DNA of 64,000 nt, from NCBI GenBank assembly GCA_009602735.1, contig WELA01013856.1, positions 443,308-507,307 of the forward strand. The letters run 5' to 3'. How positions within the stretch are numbered: position 1 is the first letter of the stretch; each line of letters begins with the position of its first letter. Source of the DNA: Mesotaenium endlicherianum (Eukaryota; Streptophyta; Zygnematophyceae; Zygnematales; Mesotaeniaceae). The position numbers were made by a program, and so were the translations under genes. Under the pieces are notes generated by a model, which was not told the DNA's origin, did no database searches, and saw only the letters and a list, made by a program, of their open reading frames with translations. Shown piece after piece: positions 25,001 through 35,041 of this stretch.

Positions 25001-28000
25001 NNNNNNNNNNNNNNNNNNNNNNNNNNNNNNNNNNNNNNNNNNNNNNNNNNNNNNNNNNNNNNNNNNNNNNNNNNNNNNNNNNNNNNNNNNNNNNNNNNNN
25101 NNNNNNNNNNNNNNNNNNNNNNNNNNNNNNNNNNNNNNNNNNNNNNNNNNNNNNNNNNNNNNNNNTGGGGGGGGGGGGAAGGGGCGGGAGAGCAAGCTAC
25201 TATGAGTGTAACTGCCTTAACACCACCGCACTACATTTTAACAGTGTGCCACTTCAAGAAACCCGGCCAGGCGTTTCCATAAGTTCCCTGGTTAGAGTTC
25301 CAGATAATTGCCGGGTAATCAACCACTTCATTTATATGCAGCTTCACTTTTTCATACTGTGTGAAAACTACTTCATTTGGAGGAAACCTCCCCCACATAG
25401 TGAAAGTGGTTACCATAATTTCCCTCCGTGCCAATTCATGAAGCTTTCTTTTGAAACCAGAACCTATGCTTGTCCCCGGTCTCCAACTGCCCAATTATCC
25501 CTCGCTACTAAGTCAGCAGATGTTTACAAATAGTTACCTCAATGAACTTGGTGCAGTAGCTGGGCAGGCTCCGCTTGAACCACAACAAAGAAATGACATC
25601 ACCCACACCATAGTCTCTCTCAATAATGGTGGAAATTTGTACACCGGCATAAGTTGGCTCTTCACCTGCAACCATAATACAGAATGTCTCAGTAAAGGTG
25701 GTACATCGCAGCCTGGCCTCCAGAGAAGTTCAGTATATAAACATTCATGCTAGCAGCCGTGTAATACACTATACCTCTGTCATCGCAGATAGTGGATACT
25801 ATGTGAGTAGGTGCCCGCACTTTGCCAGCCTTCACTGCCAAATGCAGGTCCTCGGGCACTGTTGGGGGTGCAAAGTCTTGGACAGGTTTCACAACTCCTT
25901 CCTCCACCTAGATGCGCAGCAAGAGTCAAAGTTGTGGTACTGATTCAGCTTTCCTTGCACCTCTCTGAAAGTAAGGGTTCCAGTCATCGCTGGCAATGGG
26001 TGCAACAGGGTCCACGTTGTGAAAGCCACGAAGCAGGTCAGTGATTATGGCATTGGGGATTCTTTAAGACCACGCAGAATGGCGAGAAGTGACAAAAGTG
26101 AACTTACTAGCTTGGTATAGGTCTCCTTAATGATATCTTCCAGGCCCTCAAATGAAGTTGGCACGATTGCCCCAGCGTCTTGTAATGCCTTATTCTTCCC
26201 CTGAGCTGATTCTAGCTCACCACCGCTCTTTGCACCCTGCCCAAAGCAAAGCTCAAGCCTCCAGAACATTTAAAAACCTTCTGATCACTTGCAGCCCAGT
26301 GACAACTTAGGTTCGGCACCATAGCGTGAAAGCTCCTGCTTGACTAGAAACTGGAAGTTTTAGTAGAAGCGACAGAACAGGAGTAAAAGTGGTCAACTTA
26401 CCGCATGGCCAAACTGGACCTCGGATTTGAAGAGCGTCGCACAGGTGCCACTAACCCATGCAACCACTGGCTTCTGCACCTTGCCTTCCTTGAGTGCATC
26501 CACCAAGGAATACTCGTCTGCGCCTCCCAGCTCTCCGAGCACCACAATCATTTTAACCTGCATGGTTGAGAAGGACAAAGCTCAGCAGATATATCTTCTG
26601 CTACCTCAGCCACGTCTATTTGCACACTGTATATCAAACTGCCACAAGGGGTGGAGCTTTAACTTGCCTGAGGGATATTGTTGAAACGCAGGACATGGTC
26701 AGATAAGGTGGATCCCGGGAAGACGTCACCTCCAATAGCAATTCCTGATGGCAGAAAAGAAGCACTTTAATCATCATTGACAGAGAAGCCACTATCTGAG
26801 CCAAGTCGCAAATTCTGCTTCTTGAGGATGGGCACACCCTTGTCAGTCTGGGAGGGACTGAAGGCCTTTTTTTGGTATAACACCTACAGGTTAAGCCATT
26901 AAGCCTTCAAGCTAAGGAACAGTGCCAATTATGGGCATGTTGGTACCACCTAAAAAATGCTTTCGCCTTCTCTCTAAGATCTGGTCAACTACTACACAAG
27001 GGGGGTAGAGGGGCACCTTCATACAGGCCATCTGTGGTACGGGACAGCACATTGTACATTTCATTGGACATGCCCCCCTGTAACAACAAGTCACGGGTCG
27101 ACGTGTAAGCTTCCCCGAAATATCAGCAACAACTTCACTTTGAGCAATAGAGCTGAACAAAGAAGGTCTGCTGTAGTTGGTTGAGTACGTACAGATTTGG
27201 ACACGAAACCGACTGAGCCAGGTCTATATAGCTTGCACCGAATGATGTTGTCAAGGGTTCCTGCAGTGTCACCAATTTTGAATGCTCCAGCCTGAATACC
27301 TCCAACAGTGGCAGGGCCGATAACAACCTGCAACATGCCACTAAAGCTCCAGTTATGGCAATCTCTTCTGCCAACTGACACCACCAACAGACTATAAAAC
27401 ATATTAATCTTTGAGTGCGAGCGGCGTTCAAGTGTATACAAAGAGTACCTTGTTGTTGGCCCGGGCGTAGGCAATGAGCTTCTTAGCATCTGCCTCAGGG
27501 ACACCCTCTGCTATGATGGCCACTACTCTAATAGTGGGCTGCTTCAAGGCTTCCATGGAGGAGGCATAGGAGCTGCTCAAGTCAGCAACGAAACACCCTT
27601 AAGCAAGTGCTGATTATACTTACAGGCTTTCAGGTACTATCAGTCCTAGTTTGCAGCCCCATTGCAACAGGGGAATAACGGCTACAGAAGACATCCAGAT
27701 GCCTAATGCATAAGGTTCTTTACCTCCTGAATGAAGCAAAGTTGATGAAGACATCTGCTGTTGTATGGGCTTTGCAGGCTGCTACAATGCTGCAATCCAC
27801 AAGATGAAAATGGAGCAGTTCATAATTGCTTCCATGTATCTGCCTAAAAGCTGTATAAGGATTCCAGTACAAAGCACCTGAATTATGCAAGGCAAAATTT
27901 GCTCAAAAATATGTCATATAAGTTTTAAAATATTTACAGGCTATAGCTTGCTCCAGGAGGCTATGGCTCACTGTCAAGTCTCAAAAACGCCCTGGGATAG

Positions 28001-28828
28001 ACAATAGCGGCAAGAGTGTAGCATTTGTTGCCTCCATCGAACACTTGATTGTTTGTTTTTTCTTCCACCAAGAGTGCATCTCTGGGGGGGCTGCGCTACA
28101 GAAGCGTTATCTTGGGCAGCATTGCTGTCAGGCTTACCTTCCATGGACAGGAAGAGCTATCTCTTCTTGTCCAAAAAAAAGTTTCTGAAAGCCATCAGAG
28201 CCAGGATTGATAACTCCAGCCACAGAAGGTGTCTCACGACCTGCATTCCAGAAAGCTCTTGAGGTACGTCACACAGTGCACACTACAGTTTTGGGTGCTT
28301 GTCATCAACTAGGTGATGCAGGAAGAGTAAGTCAAACATGTTGCTGACAAGACCCAGCTGTACATGAGCTCATGTCATGTCAGGGGGACAACCTGATACT
28401 ATGTAAAAGACACAGTGTCAACGAGAGGAGAGTGAAGCACACTAAGACACGACCTCCTTCAGTGCACGTCTATTTGTTATTCTGCAGAAATTGGAGAAAG
28501 CGGTAGGCCCCTGGTAAAGGAGCATTACTAACAGTGATGAGCATGACTGAGCTCTACTGCTCTATGTAATGGAAGTCGGATTTCTTCGATAGTTGCTTCT
28601 GACTAGGTTGATGAAATACACCTATTACTAAGAGGATTCTCAGTGGATCTTGCTTGCATTCATTAAGTGATACAACCAAGGACATAACCTTACTACGGAA
28701 CAGAGATGAATGTCAGTCTACTACGTACCACAAAGAAAATCGAAATCGAGCATACGCTGGACTGGATTCTGTTTGAAATTGTAGAAAAGCGCCTGTGTAG
28801 TACGTGAAAAGAGCTGCCCGGTCGCCAT
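22020..28828 (-). CDS. ACLB: ATP-citrate lyase, subunit B (plant-type heteromeric enzyme)
   Basis: Cytosolic ATP-citrate lyase (EC 2.3.3.8) makes acetyl-CoA and oxaloacetate from citrate; in plants the B subunit pairs with a separate A subunit. Sixteen exons with continuous phase give 610 residues: 28828-28729, 28240-28138, 27789-27724, 27572-27449, 27327-27193, 27077-27017, 26744-26668, 26557-26402, 26236-26108, 25907-25775, 25665-25538, 24150-24045, 23582-23506, 23367-23297, 22784-22500 and 22101-22020 (TAA). Signatures in order: [92 protein letters not shown]. The active-site histidine block FGHA/GAKSGG is split by an intron at 26402/26236. The citrate-synthase-like C-terminus follows: [74 protein letters not shown]. 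The intron after 26668 starts with GC. The N gap is wholly intronic. Start codon chosen because the protein begins MATGQLFS. Confidence 0.97.
24531..25165. other. Assembly gap (635 N) within one ACLB intron
   Basis: N run bordered by a G run of about 13 on the left and TGGGGGGGGGGGG on the right. The exons on either side (25665-25538 and 24150-24045) join in phase and match contiguous ACLB sequence, so no coding sequence is lost. Confidence 0.95.
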
Positions 28829-30735
28829 CCTGCTACAACCTGCGAGCGATCAGATGAAAGATTTTTAAGCGCCCCGCAAATTTCATAATCTAGAGACAAA
28901 GAATCCTCAAATCTTGTTACAGACGGGAGGCGTTCAGCTGAGCCCAGCCCGCTGAAGGATCTGTAGGAAAAAATATGATCCGTCTAAGAATGCTACACAA
29001 GATAGACCAGAATCCTTATGCGATTTCCGCAGAAGAAGTAGCAGCAAAATGCCCCTTGTTTAAGAATACAGAATGCAAACTAATTTCACAAACGGCACCT
29101 GCTTACCACTGCAAAATTTCTTGAATTGTAGGCAATGAAGATTCAACTAGGCAGGACCGATGGATGCGCAAGGGTTGCGAATGGGATACAATGAGTCCCC
29201 CAGTGACTAGGCGATGAATAGCCGATTATGACTAGTCACCAGATATGTGCAAGCTGAACAGCTCAAGGGAGAATGTCGATGAAGCAGTAATAACTGACAG
29301 TGATGGACAGTATTTACAGAGAGAAGCACTTCCGAAGACTGACTCAGACTTTTTAGGACTGCAATAGATCATAACTCGTGCATACTCGTCGGACAGCGTC
29401 GGACAGTCCGTCACTTGCACGCAAATTGCGACGGTCATGTGGTCTCGAAGGTCAACACCTTGGTGTATTTGAGAGCCTTTGGACAGTCAGATCGAGATCG
29501 TGCCCTTGCAAGTGACGATATTGACAGATCTATGCGGAGTCAGAATTAGTCAATCGCAAGCACCGGACGAGCCTGCTTGTCTTGTAGAGTGTAGACGCGG
29601 AAAATTCCCGGGCAAGTGAAAGTCGGTCCAAAGCGGTACATTTACATTAAAACTGCACGTTTTTTATTTTCCATCAATTGCTAAAAAGCACCCAAACCAA
29701 TCACAGGTACAACTTCTCCTCAAGCGCAGGCCGATCGCAGATGCCTGGTCACTGCCGAAACACAAATCCTTCACGATCAACGGCCGAATACGCTGAATAT
29801 ACAACGGCTTGAAAAAGAACGCAGGGCTACAGTCGAACGCGGGCGACACTAGTTTCAGCATACCCATTCCATAATTCAGCGAGGTCCAATGTCGCGACTA
29901 ATAGTACTAATTGGACGGCGCAGTACACGTGGCGAAAGTCAAGGCTGACTCACTTACAAAAATCAACGCTGACTCGCAGACCAAACAGCTGACATTTCCA
30001 GTTCAGCGTGGAAAATCTTTAAGAACTTTATGAGGAGTGACTGCGACTGGTCCAACCCGACTCCCAATAATGTGACGGGAATTGACAACCAGGATGGCTG
30101 CAAGGTTGACCCACTTGACCTCCAAAAATCCATGCCACCAGCTGCCAAGTCACGTGGAGATGACACGACACAACAGCCATCTCTACGAAGGCCAGGTCAG
30201 GCTACGCTGAGGGAGGCAGGGCACCTCAGCCATGATCCACTAGCAGAGCTGCCACGACGGAGCTGCCATAGTCTCAAAGGCCACAACAGCGTGCATGCCT
30301 ATCAAATGGTTAAGTTGTCACGCGCGACAACTACGAGGTTTGCATGCATGCTAATCTGACTCCACATAAGTTAAGCGAAGGATGTTTTGGAGAAGGAATG
30401 CTTGCATGATGCCTGCAAAAGGCACGAGCTTTGCACGCTCCCTTTCATTGTTGGCTTGCACATTTTGTGAAGAAATAGAAAGAAGAAAGCAACAAAGGAG
30501 AAGGAGAAAAGAAGGCGCAAAAAGAGGAGTTCCCGAGGCCACAAGAAGCCCAAGGAGACACGCTCCTGCCGCCCCTTGAAAATTTTCTCTCTTTGTAATA
30601 TAGGGAGAAGTTAAAAATAAGGAGTTTCTAAGAAGGGATCATTTTGCTCGAAAGATAGATAGCTCGCAGATAGGATCTGCTAGGAGGTTCTAGTGCACGA
30701 TTGGATTAACCACAAGCATACAAAGAGCTTATAAA
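28829..30735. other. Upstream region of ACLB; no gene recognised
   Basis: About 1.9 kb with no frame showing conserved motifs. It should contain the ACLB promoter and 5' UTR near 28829-29100. The right part grades into the AT-rich retroelement-derived block. Short open frames here (for example 30030-30359) show no family resemblance. Confidence 0.5.
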
Positions 30736-30870
30736 ATGGTGAAGTTTGTGTTAGTCTCAGAAGTCTCAATTGATGAATTGCTCAAAGCAAGAGCAGAGTT
30801 AGCAAGAAAAATCCTCAGTAAAGAACTGAGCGAGTCTAGCTTGAAATCAAAAACTGGCAGGTGCGGCTAA
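30736..30870 (+). other. Small 44-codon open frame at the edge of the repeat block
   Basis: ATG-started frame beginning MVKFVLVSEVSIDELLKARA, with an amphipathic, probably helical, Lys/Glu/Leu-rich body, ending TAA. Not recognised. It sits on the same strand as the degraded gag-like frame further right and may be part of the same old retroelement; a chance frame cannot be excluded. Confidence 0.25.
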
Positions 30871-31383
30871 GGGGGAAAGGCTATGTCAGATCGGCTGCTA
30901 TAAGTTCAGAGTTTTGTAAGCTGAGATTTTGTGAAAGTTAAGCGAAAGTTCCGGTGGGCGATTTTCTCCGAAACTTGACTTCTTATTGTTTTGCTTAGAC
31001 GTGATTTATGCAAACTACATTGTGGTCAACTTGAACACCTCTCAACTTGGGTACAAGCATGTTTGGAAGTAAGACACTTCTGTCCTTCTGAGAACTTCAG
31101 TTGGATATGTTTCAAATGACCAAGAATCCCAAGTGAATTGGGGATTGAAACCTGTAAGGCTACTTTACCCAACCTGGAAAGGGAATCGATGATATCCAAC
31201 TGTTTTATGCAATTGAGAAATGGTCGATTATACCATCCTGTGGAGCTTGTAGACGATTTGTGATTCAAGCAAGAGTCCATAAGGAAATGAGTCCCCGAAG
31301 CTACCTGACAACTCGTGCAGAGAACAAACATCGGAAGACGAGACTCGGAAAACTCCACAAACAACGAGAAGCAGTACAGTGTG

Positions 31384-31885
31384 TGTAGTGATTTGAGTTA
31401 TAATGTATTAGTTTGGTTTTATTTTAATGTTTTGAATATATTTGGAGTGGTATTGTGTGGATTCAAGTGTGAATAGATACTCTAGTGACTTGGTTCATGT
31501 CCTTTGGACCTTCTGAGGCATTTTCGAAGTTAGAGGAAGGACCTAGAGGAATTCCATGTGGCAAAAGTCAAATGTGCCATTTTTAGGTCAAAAGAACATG
31601 TGTAGATTATTCTAGAAAGAGGTGGCAAGTTTTGGGATGTGTTGGGTGCCAACACATCAACATGCACCTTCCTAGAAATTACTTATGTAGCAAGTATATA
31701 AGCAAGAGCTAGATCATAGAAAGGCATTCTAGAATCACTCTTGTACTTGCCAAATTCCAGAAATATATCAACTTTCAAGAAGCCATCTCTCTTTCAAGAA
31801 GCTACCACTTGTGTTCAAAGATCCTTGTCTTGAATAGATAGAGTATTGTATTTCACGAAGTACTTTATCTATCTGTTTCACTACA
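31384..31885 (+). mobile_element. Solo LTR (502 bp) with 5-bp target duplication
   Basis: The element begins TGTAGTGA and ends TCACTACA, a perfect 8-bp terminal inverted repeat of the TG...CA type. It is flanked by GTGTG on both sides (31379-31383 and 31886-31890). A TATA-like AGTATATAAG near 31696-31705 supports + orientation. No second copy or internal retrotransposon sequence adjoins it, so it is best read as a solo LTR left by LTR-LTR recombination. GTGTG is a simple sequence, so the duplication alone would be weak; the combination with termini and TATA is convincing. Superfamily is not determined. Confidence 0.8.
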
Positions 31886-32263
31886 GTGTGTAACTCTTTC
31901 CACTTGACTTGGGCAGAAAACATATCACTTGGGTAAGAGTCAGAAATTGCTGGACTAGTGATGATAGGGATGAAGGTCCTGAGGCAAAATTGTCACTAAA
32001 ATGCTTTAGTGCACACACTTGACTTGATAATCTCACTTTCAAAGAATTTGATGGGCAGATTTTTTTGAAAGAATTCGGAAGAATCCGAAAGGATGCTTCA
32101 TACACGCAGTCTCTTGCATTCATATGTTTGGTTTAATTATTGACTGAGGATGCTCTCCTTCTATATCGTCAAATCCAAAAGAATGAAGTCCTTACTCAGA
32201 AATGAGCGTTTGTGATACAAACAAGGGCTAGGGGGTTTGAAGTCCAAAAAGAGGCTGCGAAAG
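31886..32263 (+). pseudogene. Degraded retroelement gag-like frame, left part (interrupted by the chromovirus)
   Basis: Reading + in one frame gives long stretches broken by scattered stops, including FKEFDGQIFLKEFGRIRK and LTEDALLLYRQIQKNEV, a layout reminiscent of retrotransposon gag (FDG..., then a DAL.WYR-like step). The same frame continues across the chromovirus insertion: KEAAK at 32249-32263 joins AKLAACSITRK at 41053 onward once the 8.8-kb element and one GAAAG copy are removed. Gag identity is an inference from pattern only. Confidence 0.45.
32259..32263. repeat. Target-site duplication, left copy (GAAAG)
   Basis: Five bases GAAAG directly before the TG of the left LTR; identical to 41048-41052. 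Confidence 0.9.
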
Positions 32264-32984
32264 TGAAATGAATCGACTTACCAAATAGGCAATTAACAAT
32301 TAATAAAGATCTTTATATCAGCAAGTAATCTTTATGGTACTTTCCGTTAACTGTTTTAACGGCAAAAGGACAGCGCACTAGCAGTGAATAATACTCGTCA
32401 GTCAAATGAGAGTAAACTAGCATCAATAATGCAAATCAGTAAACTCATACATAAGCAAGGTTAGAAGACAGTGCGTATCAATGGCTTCTCGCCTTGGATT
32501 CAGATCTCTCTCAGTAAGCTGTACAAGAGAGTTGGCCTCGTTTCCGAATGCCGAACTCGAGAGCAATGCCTAGCATATGTACATGGAATGAGTTTACTGT
32601 TCAACGGTCAGTGCGATGGCACCGCCTACCCGGGAGTTAACCACGTTGGTAGGACCTCGGTTAACCAAATCCACCGCCATCTCCCATCATCCCGAATAGC
32701 CATCCATCATAGGGATGTCATCTGGCCATTCATCTAGCATATCGCACTTAGATGCATATCAAGGCAGTTCGCTGCTACCGAGTACGGAAGTCAGCTGGCT
32801 GTCAAAGAATGTGTCAGCAAGCTGACTTAAGTTGACTTCAGCCTGCTGCTTTCGGCCGAGTCATTAAACTGATAATTATGTAAAGTCCAGCAGACTGACT
32901 ATTAACTAAAGTTCAGCAGGCTGAACTTAATTAACTATTATATTTAAATGAATATTATATCCACTAATATACTGATTCATTACA
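32264..32984 (-). repeat. 3' LTR of the chromovirus (721 bp)
   Basis: Read on +, begins TGAAATGAATC and ends GATTCATTACA; the ends are near-perfect inverted repeats. Nearly identical to 40327-41047. A 9-bp perfect inverted repeat AAGTTCAGC/GCTGAACTT (32909-32917 and 32920-32928) lies in the probable U3 part, next to a related near-tandem copy. Confidence 0.95.
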
Positions 32985-33020
32985 ATCCCTCCAACTTAAC
33001 TTGTTGTCGCCTCGACAACA
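32985..33020 (-). promoter_or_regulatory. Polypurine tract and adjacent hairpin at the 3' LTR
   Basis: On the minus strand TTAAGTTGGAGGG (complement of 32987-32999) ends two bases before the LTR and is the plausible plus-strand primer. Just upstream of it is a perfect 8-bp hairpin with a 3-base loop, TGTTGTCG/CGACAACA (33002-33009 and 33013-33020). The same motif-plus-hairpin occurs at 34981-35014. Confidence 0.7.
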
Positions 33021-33097
33021 TTAAACTGCAGAAATTTTAAATAAGGGAACTGAACCCGACCAGCCTCCCTTACTGACTGCCTCTTCAGCGTGTCACC

Positions 33098-34798
33098 TTA
33101 AGGGGTTGTTCCTGGGGCTTCAGGGTCAGGAGACGGAGATCTGGACCTAGATCTGGACAGCCCTCTAGGTCTGTCAGCTGGCCTTCTAAAGAACCCTGTT
33201 TGCTCTAAAGTTGGCCCTCGGGGAGAACGGAGGATGGTGGCCTGCTCTTCAACTATTTGGGTGTTGATTCCCACATAGACAGGCATTCCAGTAGGATGCT
33301 GAAATACATTGGCTAGAGGTACATGCCCCTGAGCGGAGGGGGAGGCTGGCATACCTCTGGCCCACCCGCGTGTCCCTCTTCTGGCACCCCTGTCCTCTGG
33401 GGATTTCTGTCTGTGTCTGCTGCCCAGTACAGTCAGATCAGCTTCTTCCCCTGCTTGGGCAGGTGGGCTGGGGGAGCGAGCGCGGGGTCCAGTTGTCGCC
33501 ATAACGGGGATCACATTCCACACACCTGATCGTGGTTCTTTAGGAAGTGCCACTGCCTCTCCCTGGGTATCCTGAGTACCTGCTGCTGATGCTTCTCCTC
33601 TGCCTTGTTCTCCTTCCTCATCCTCCTCATCCTCCTTCTCGGAGAGAGTAGGGGTCTCGTCCACAAAGTCGTCCTGCTCCCTAGTAGACATGAAGTAGTC
33701 TACCGACCTCCCTTTCTTAGGGCGCGCTGGAGGTTGCTTGGCCTTCAGCCTACTGATATCTATCCGGCCTGCATTCTTTGCCCATTTGACAAAGGCATGC
33801 TTTCCCTTAGAGAAGTAGTCTCTTCCCCTCCTCCTATGTTCCTTGGTCTCTGCATTCATATTGCTCAGGCATCCATTCAGCCTGGGGTCCCAAGGGGCAA
33901 TGTGAGGTGGTAGGATGAGATAGCCGTCTAGGCCATAGTGGAAGTCATCCGGTTGGGCTCGGTCACACTCCTGCTTCTTATTTGTGACGGTCATCCACCT
34001 CCAGTCTGTTGGCTGCTGGTAGTACTGGGGTCCGTGCTCAGCCTTCCTCAGTTTACACGGGAACCAGTGGGGAGAGAACATCTGCTGTCCTGCTTCCCTG
34101 GCCAAGTACTCCCAGCTCCTTCTCTCAACTTCATTGTAAGCTGGCAGGAGTGTGAGGTAGAATACCGTATCCTTAAAGCTATCGGGCCGCATGCTCACCA
34201 TCCGGATGAGTCTCTGATCTCCCACTATTCCCGGTATGGGGACCGGCTTGTCCTCTGAATCATCTGCGAGATACCGGGCCTGCTCTGCTGTATAGCCCAC
34301 CATCTTAGCATAATCTTCGTAAAGGACCACGCCGGTGTGTGTCTCGATGTACCTGTCCAGTGCTGTAGCTCCTTCCTTCTGTAGCAGTGTTGTCTGTTCC
34401 AGCCTGTTGATCTCCTGGGCTGCCAGCAATGCTTCCTTCAGGTTATCGAAGTTTTGGCCACCCACCACAGTATACCTGTAAGTGGCCAAGCTCTTCTGTC
34501 TGTCCGCTTCAATCTTTTTTCTTTTCTCCTCTTCTGCCGCTGCCGCTTCTTCTTGCTGTTTCTTCTGTCTCTCCTCCTCAGCCTTCCTGAGGTTTTCCGC
34601 TTCCTGATCCTTCTTCCTCTGTGCCTCTTCTGCCGCCTCTTGTTGTTTGCGGACCCTTTCTTGTTCTCTCCTGGTGAGGGACGTCGCCGCCAGCTCCTTC
34701 TGGTATTGCTCCATTGTCCTCCTGGCTTCTTCTGCCTTGCGCTTTCTGTCCTCCTTTTGTGTGGTGGGCGCCATCCTGCACATGTAACCAGGGCACAA
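33098..34798 (-). CDS. ORF3: extra open frame of the chromovirus between pol and the 3' LTR
   Basis: Unrecognised protein of 566 codons from the first ATG (34798), or 558 from the better-placed ATG at 34774 (start MAPTTQKEDRKRK). The latter directly follows a good splice acceptor, TGTGCAG/G. Residues about 10-115 are a Lys/Glu/Gln/Arg-rich predicted coiled coil (EAQRKKDQEAENLRKAEEER). A mixed globular part (about 120-360) contains VVGGQNFDNLKEALLAAQ and PHWFPCKLRKAEHGPQYYQ. An acidic run (EKEDEEDEEGEQG) follows, then Pro/Ser-rich sequence and an RS-like tail (SRSRSRSPSPDPE). No signal peptide or membrane segment is visible, so it does not look like an envelope protein despite its env-like position. 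It stayed open while pol decayed. Function unknown; nucleic-acid or nuclear binding is only a guess from composition. Confidence 0.8.
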   Translation of the reverse strand: MCPGYMCRMAPTTQKEDRKRKAEEARRTMEQYQKELAATSLTRREQERVRKQQEAAEEAQRKKDQEAENLRKAEEERQKKQQEEAAAAEEEKRKKIEADRQKSLATYRYTVVGGQNFDNLKEALLAAQEINRLEQTTLLQKEGATALDRYIETHTGVVLYEDYAKMVGYTAEQARYLADDSEDKPVPIPGIVGDQRLIRMVSMRPDSFKDTVFYLTLLPAYNEVERRSWEYLAREAGQQMFSPHWFPCKLRKAEHGPQYYQQPTDWRWMTVTNKKQECDRAQPDDFHYGLDGYLILPPHIAPWDPRLNGCLSNMNAETKEHRRRGRDYFSKGKHAFVKWAKNAGRIDISRLKAKQPPARPKKGRSVDYFMSTREQDDFVDETPTLSEKEDEEDEEGEQGRGEASAAGTQDTQGEAVALPKEPRSGVWNVIPVMATTGPRARSPSPPAQAGEEADLTVLGSRHRQKSPEDRGARRGTRGWARGMPASPSAQGHVPLANVFQHPTGMPVYVGINTQIVEEQATILRSPRGPTLEQTGFFRRPADRPRGLSRSRSRSPSPDPEAPGTTP

Positions 34799-34980
34799 GT
34801 TAGTAGGATATGGACCTTTGTCATAGGGATTGCAGGAAGTATGTTAGTATTTAGTATAGTGGCTTCGCTGCTGTTTACCTTACAGGATGATTGCTAAAAG
34901 TTGACGTAGTTGCGATGCGCTACACATAAACGTATGAGTGTGTTTTTATCGCTCTCGCTCACTAACTGTCATATATTTTC

Positions 34981-35014
34981 CCCTCCAACTTAAATGGAGA
35001 CAGGACCGCCTGTC
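34981..35014 (-). promoter_or_regulatory. Internal copy of the polypurine-tract motif with hairpin, between pol and ORF3
   Basis: CCCTCCAACTTAA at 34981-34993 (+ strand) is identical to 32987-32999. It is followed by a 6-bp perfect hairpin GACAGG/CCTGTC (34999-35004 and 35009-35014, 4-base loop). The same arrangement borders the 3' LTR. The pol stop (TAA, 35044-35042) lies 28 bases further upstream on the coding strand. Confidence 0.7.
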
Positions 35015-35041
35015 ACCTTCCCGTGTCAACTGAAATGACAG

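Noticed and set aside
24396-25205. Open frames across the second N run
   Set aside because: Same artefact; the region is an ACLB intron whose flanking exons join perfectly.
32471-32737. 88-codon frame, repeated at 40533-40799
   Set aside because: It lies inside both LTRs, antisense to the element, and is duplicated only because the LTRs are.
33098-34798. Reading ORF3 as an envelope glycoprotein
   Set aside because: Position fits, but there is no signal peptide, no membrane segment and no cleavage-type motif; the protein is highly charged.
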